A program made the translations under genes and the position numbers. Source: Kiritimatiellia bacterium (GTDB lineage Bacteria > Verrucomicrobiota > Kiritimatiellia > RFP12 > UBA1067). Taken from it: DNA of 8,965 nt. The stretch's first letter is position 1. Each line of letters begins with the position of its first letter. This document shows positions 6,451-8,965 of this stretch, one piece after another. Where the stretch lies: NCBI GenBank assembly GCA_017508315.1, contig JAFVZE010000033.1, forward strand, positions 1 to 8,965, in the 5' to 3' direction. A model generated the notes under the pieces. The model searched no databases. It saw nothing but the letters and a program-made list of their open reading frames with translations, and had not been told where the DNA came from.

Positions 6451-7980
6451 ATGAAAAGATATCTCCTGATTATGGCGCCGGTTGCGGTGTCGGCGGTTGT
6501 TTCGACGGCCGCCCTGCCGTTGGTTCCGGCTCCGCGGAAGTGTACGGAAGAAGGCGGCCGTCTGGTGAAGTCCGGGCAGGTCGGACGTGATGACGCGAGA
6601 TTTGTTGCGGACGCCTCGCTGCCGGCGGAAGGGTACCGCCTGAAGGTTTCCTCCGGCGGTATCGTGGTGCATCACCGCGATAAGGCCGGGGCTTTGTACG
6701 CGCTCAAGTCGCTGGAGCAGATTGCGGTCTTTACGAACGGCGTCAGCAGCGTTCCGTGCGTGGAGATCGAGGATTATCCGTCTTTCAGGTGGAGAGGCGT
6801 TCACATTGACGAAAGCCGTCATTTTTTCGGAAAGGAAACGCTCAAGCAGGTGTTGGATCTCATGGCTATGCACAAACTGAACGTTTTGCATTGGCATTTG
6901 ACCGACGATCAGGGCTGGCGGCTGGAGGTGCCGGGACGGCCCGAACTCATAAAGTATGGAGCGGTGCGGCCGCAGTCGCCGGTGCATGGCGTGCGGCAGA
7001 GACGGACCGCCTCGGGAGAGCCGTACATACCGTTGAACGGTCAGGTCTACGGGCCGTTCTACTACACGCCGGCCGATGTCCGCGAAATTGTCGCCTATGC
7101 GGCAGAGCGCTGCATAACGATAGTCCCGGAAATAGAATTTCCCGGACATTTCGCGGCGGCGCTTGCCGCATATCCGGCGTTCGCGTGCAGACCGGAGAAT
7201 TTTGCAGACCGTTCTCCGCGGTGCATCTGGGGAGTCGAGAAGGACGTCTTGTGCGCGGGAAACGACGAGGCGCTCAAATTTCTTGAAGATGTCCTTGACT
7301 ATGTCGCAAAGGTGTTTCCGGGGGAATTTGTCCATATCGGCGGCGATGAATGTCCGGTTGTCCGCTGGCGGGACTGTAAAAAATGTCAGGCCCGGATAAA
7401 AGCGGAAAATCTCGGCGGGGTCGACGCTCTGCAGCCGTGGATCACCCGCCGCATGGAGAAGTTTCTGCGGGAAAGGGGCAAGCGGACCGTCGGCTGGGAC
7501 GAATATCTCGCGGGTGACGTGCCCGAGGACGCCGTCTGCATGAGCTGGCATTCCCGCAATGATCGCCCGGTCGGTTTCGTGTCGGCGGAGGAAGCGGTAA
7601 GACGCGGACATGAAGTGGTGATGACTCCGGTCGACTGGACGTATTTTTACTGCGGACAGGAGATTCCGGACGACCCTTTTCTGTACGGTCGCGGCGATGT
7701 CGGATTGAAAAAGGTCTATGATTTCAATCCGGTGGCGGACATTCCGGAGGAATTCCGCCCGCGCATTCTGGGCGGTCAATGCTGCAACTGGAGCGAATAT
7801 ACGTGGAATGAATATGACCTCGGCTGGAAAATGTGGCCGCGCACGTGCGCGATCGCCGAGGCGTTGTGGACCGGAGACGGCAGGCCCGGGTACGACTGCT
7901 TTCTCGAACGGATGCGCGTGCACCGCAAAAGGCTTGTCGGGCTGGGCGTGTTCTGCGCACCGCTGCCGCCGTATCGGTGA
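6451..7980 (+). CDS. Exported GH20 beta-N-acetylhexosaminidase
   Basis: This 509-residue enzyme should remove terminal beta-linked GlcNAc or GalNAc from glycans by the substrate-assisted GH20 mechanism. A Sec-type signal peptide is evident: Lys2-Arg3, a hydrophobic run to about residue 20, and likely cleavage near residues 20-22. An N-terminal GH20b-type domain (about 22-107) precedes the catalytic barrel, which starts at 'FRWRGVHIDESRHFF' (112-126). 'HWHLTDDQGWRLEV' (147-160) and 'VPEIEFPGH' (225-233) are conserved. The catalytic pair is Asp299-Glu300 in 'HIGGDE', and the active-site tryptophans include Trp349 and Trp447 in 'NWSEY'. The start at 6451 was chosen because it gives the signal peptide and sits seven bases after a -10 box. 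An in-frame ATG at 6352 would add 33 non-signal residues and overlap the regulator. The gene leads an operon with the rhamnosidase 59 bases downstream. Final location (periplasm or outside) is not clear. Confidence 0.95.
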   Translation: MKRYLLIMAPVAVSAVVSTAALPLVPAPRKCTEEGGRLVKSGQVGRDDARFVADASLPAEGYRLKVSSGGIVVHHRDKAGALYALKSLEQIAVFTNGVSSVPCVEIEDYPSFRWRGVHIDESRHFFGKETLKQVLDLMAMHKLNVLHWHLTDDQGWRLEVPGRPELIKYGAVRPQSPVHGVRQRRTASGEPYIPLNGQVYGPFYYTPADVREIVAYAAERCITIVPEIEFPGHFAAALAAYPAFACRPENFADRSPRCIWGVEKDVLCAGNDEALKFLEDVLDYVAKVFPGEFVHIGGDECPVVRWRDCKKCQARIKAENLGGVDALQPWITRRMEKFLRERGKRTVGWDEYLAGDVPEDAVCMSWHSRNDRPVGFVSAEEAVRRGHEVVMTPVDWTYFYCGQEIPDDPFLYGRGDVGLKKVYDFNPVADIPEEFRPRILGGQCCNWSEYTWNEYDLGWKMWPRTCAIAEALWTGDGRPGYDCFLERMRVHRKRLVGLGVFCAPLPPYR

Positions 7981-8029
7981 ATTCCCGGGACGTGGAATCT
8001 GAAACTGCCGCATCGGCGGGGATGAAAAT

Positions 8030-8034
8030 GGAGG
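8030..8034 (+). promoter_or_regulatory. Shine-Dalgarno sequence of the GH78 gene
   Basis: GGAGG lies five bases before the ATG at 8040. Two other in-frame ATGs (8022 and 8028) sit upstream of or against this site. The ribosome site and the signal peptide both favour 8040. Confidence 0.65.
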
Positions 8035-8039
8035 TTCTG

Positions 8040-8965
8040 ATGAAAACGAAGATGTTTTTGGCGCTCGCGGCGTCGGTCTCTGCGGCGCAGATGTTTGCGG
8101 GCGCGGACATATCCGCCGGAAAATGGATATCTCCGGTCGGGCAGAAGGTGTATACCGGAGCGGTGAAAGACGGCGCGAGGGCGATGCCGGGCACAGCATG
8201 GTTCGCGGGCGAAATCGTCAACGAGCGTGCCGTCGTTTCGGCGAAATGGACCACGAGCGCGCTTGGCGTCTACGAAATATACGTCAACGGCAGGCGTGTA
8301 GGCGAAGAGTTCCTCAAGCCCGGATACACGCACGTGCGCAAAACGCGGTATTCGTTTTCGCACGATGTCACCGCGCTTATGAAGACGGGCGGCGGCGAGC
8401 GCAACGCGTTCGCGGCGGAAGTGGGAGCCGGGTGGTGGCGGGATAAGATCGTGACGCCCGTCAACGGAGGCGGCGGTTTCCACGGAAAGAAGAGCGCGTT
8501 CCGCGGAGTTCTGGAAGTGAAGTATGCGGACGGATCGGTGAAAAAATACGGAACCGATGCCGAGAACTGGAAGGCGGGTGTCGCAGGTCCCGTCGTCCAT
8601 TCGGCGATTTTCGACGGCGAGGAATACGATGCGCGCATCGCAAGCCCCTATTACGGTGAAAATCTCGGTCGCGCGGAATTGAATCATGAATTCGCCGGAG
8701 AGGTGCATCCCTCCGACGGGGCGGAAGTCTATCTGCGGCGGGATCTGACGCTCAAACCGGTGCAGGCATATTCGTGGAAAGGCGTCACCGGCGCTGACGG
8801 AGATTCGTTCGGGCGCATAAACGTGGTGCGCAGATTCGGTGCGGACGAGATCCTTGAACTCGGCGAAGGGGAAACTCTGGTCGTCGATTTCGGGCAGAAC
8901 GTGTCGGCGGTTCCGTCCTTCAGATTCAGGGCTGCGCCGGGAACGGTGCTGACGGCGCTCCCGGC
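8040..8965 (+). CDS. GH78 alpha-L-rhamnosidase, N-terminal part (cut by window end)
   Basis: The frame stays open for 308 codons to the window edge; complete GH78 enzymes usually have 700-1000 residues, so the catalytic domain is outside. These enzymes hydrolyse terminal alpha-L-rhamnose. A signal peptide covers about residues 1-22 (MKTKMFLALAASVSAAQ start, likely cleavage after Ala-Gly-Ala at 20-22). The rhamnosidase N-terminal beta-sandwich domain shows 'SALGVYEIYVNGRRVGEE' (73-90), 'KPGYTHVRKTRYSFSHDVT' (93-111) and 'GAGWWRDKI' (129-137). 'AIFDGEEYDARI' (189-200) and 'VVDFGQNVSA' (281-290) are the usual marks leading into the next domain. About 80 residues separate these two marks, which seems longer than usual. 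The stretch 7981-8039 before it holds only the ribosome site and no visible terminator, so it is probably co-transcribed with GH20. Family assignment is firm; activity cannot be verified without the catalytic residues. Confidence 0.88.
   Translation, partial: MKTKMFLALAASVSAAQMFAGADISAGKWISPVGQKVYTGAVKDGARAMPGTAWFAGEIVNERAVVSAKWTTSALGVYEIYVNGRRVGEEFLKPGYTHVRKTRYSFSHDVTALMKTGGGERNAFAAEVGAGWWRDKIVTPVNGGGGFHGKKSAFRGVLEVKYADGSVKKYGTDAENWKAGVAGPVVHSAIFDGEEYDARIASPYYGENLGRAELNHEFAGEVHPSDGAEVYLRRDLTLKPVQAYSWKGVTGADGDSFGRINVVRRFGADEILELGEGETLVVDFGQNVSAVPSFRFRAAPGTVLTALP

Noticed and set aside
7978..8039. Possible terminator between GH20 and GH78, including the palindrome TCCCGGGA near 7982-7989
   Set aside because: The palindrome is only eight bases, has no loop and no T-run, and cannot form an intrinsic terminator hairpin.
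6370..8199. Long minus-strand open frame (609 codons) opposite GH20 and the start of GH78
   Set aside because: Its translation is Arg/Pro/His-rich with no recognisable domain, and it lies opposite two clear glycosidase genes. Long antisense frames are common in GC-rich coding DNA.

Overview
The window is a compact, roughly 60% GC bacterial segment with seven protein-coding genes. No RNA gene, insertion sequence, CRISPR array or gene-free stretch over 300 bases was seen. Gene content suggests a carbohydrate-degrading member of the PVC group (Lentisphaerota, Kiritimatiellota or a related Verrucomicrobiota lineage). The main reason is the XylR-type regulator (LacI-like sensor fused to an AraC reader) beside exported glycosidases, without SusC/SusD genes in view. 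This taxonomic placement is an inference from style, not a database match.

Left part (7-5211, all + strand): a membrane acyltransferase (AT3 family), then proS (prolyl-tRNA synthetase), an MFS transporter and a cytoplasmic lactonase-type beta-propeller. proS, the transporter and the propeller are 5-26 bases apart and look co-transcribed. The transporter plus propeller resembles an uptake-and-lactone-hydrolysis pair for a sugar acid or sugar derivative, attached behind a housekeeping gene.

Right part (5103-8965): a minus-strand XylR-like regulator and, divergent from it across an AT-rich 88-base gap, a GH20 beta-N-acetylhexosaminidase followed by a GH78 alpha-L-rhamnosidase that runs off the window end. 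This reads as a small substrate-inducible glycan-degradation locus in which the regulator senses a released sugar and controls the divergent glycosidase operon. The pair of activities would fit a glycan containing rhamnose and N-acetylhexosamine.

The most notable signal concerns gene starts. proS, the regulator and the GH20 gene each have an extended -10 box (TGN-TATAAT or TGC-TACAAT) ending only 6-7 bases before the start codon, with no Shine-Dalgarno sequence. Their mRNAs are therefore predicted to be leaderless. The three downstream genes (MFS, propeller, GH78) instead carry Shine-Dalgarno sequences. A second oddity is a 109-base tail-to-tail coding overlap between the propeller gene and the regulator, which gives the regulator an unusual C-terminal tail.
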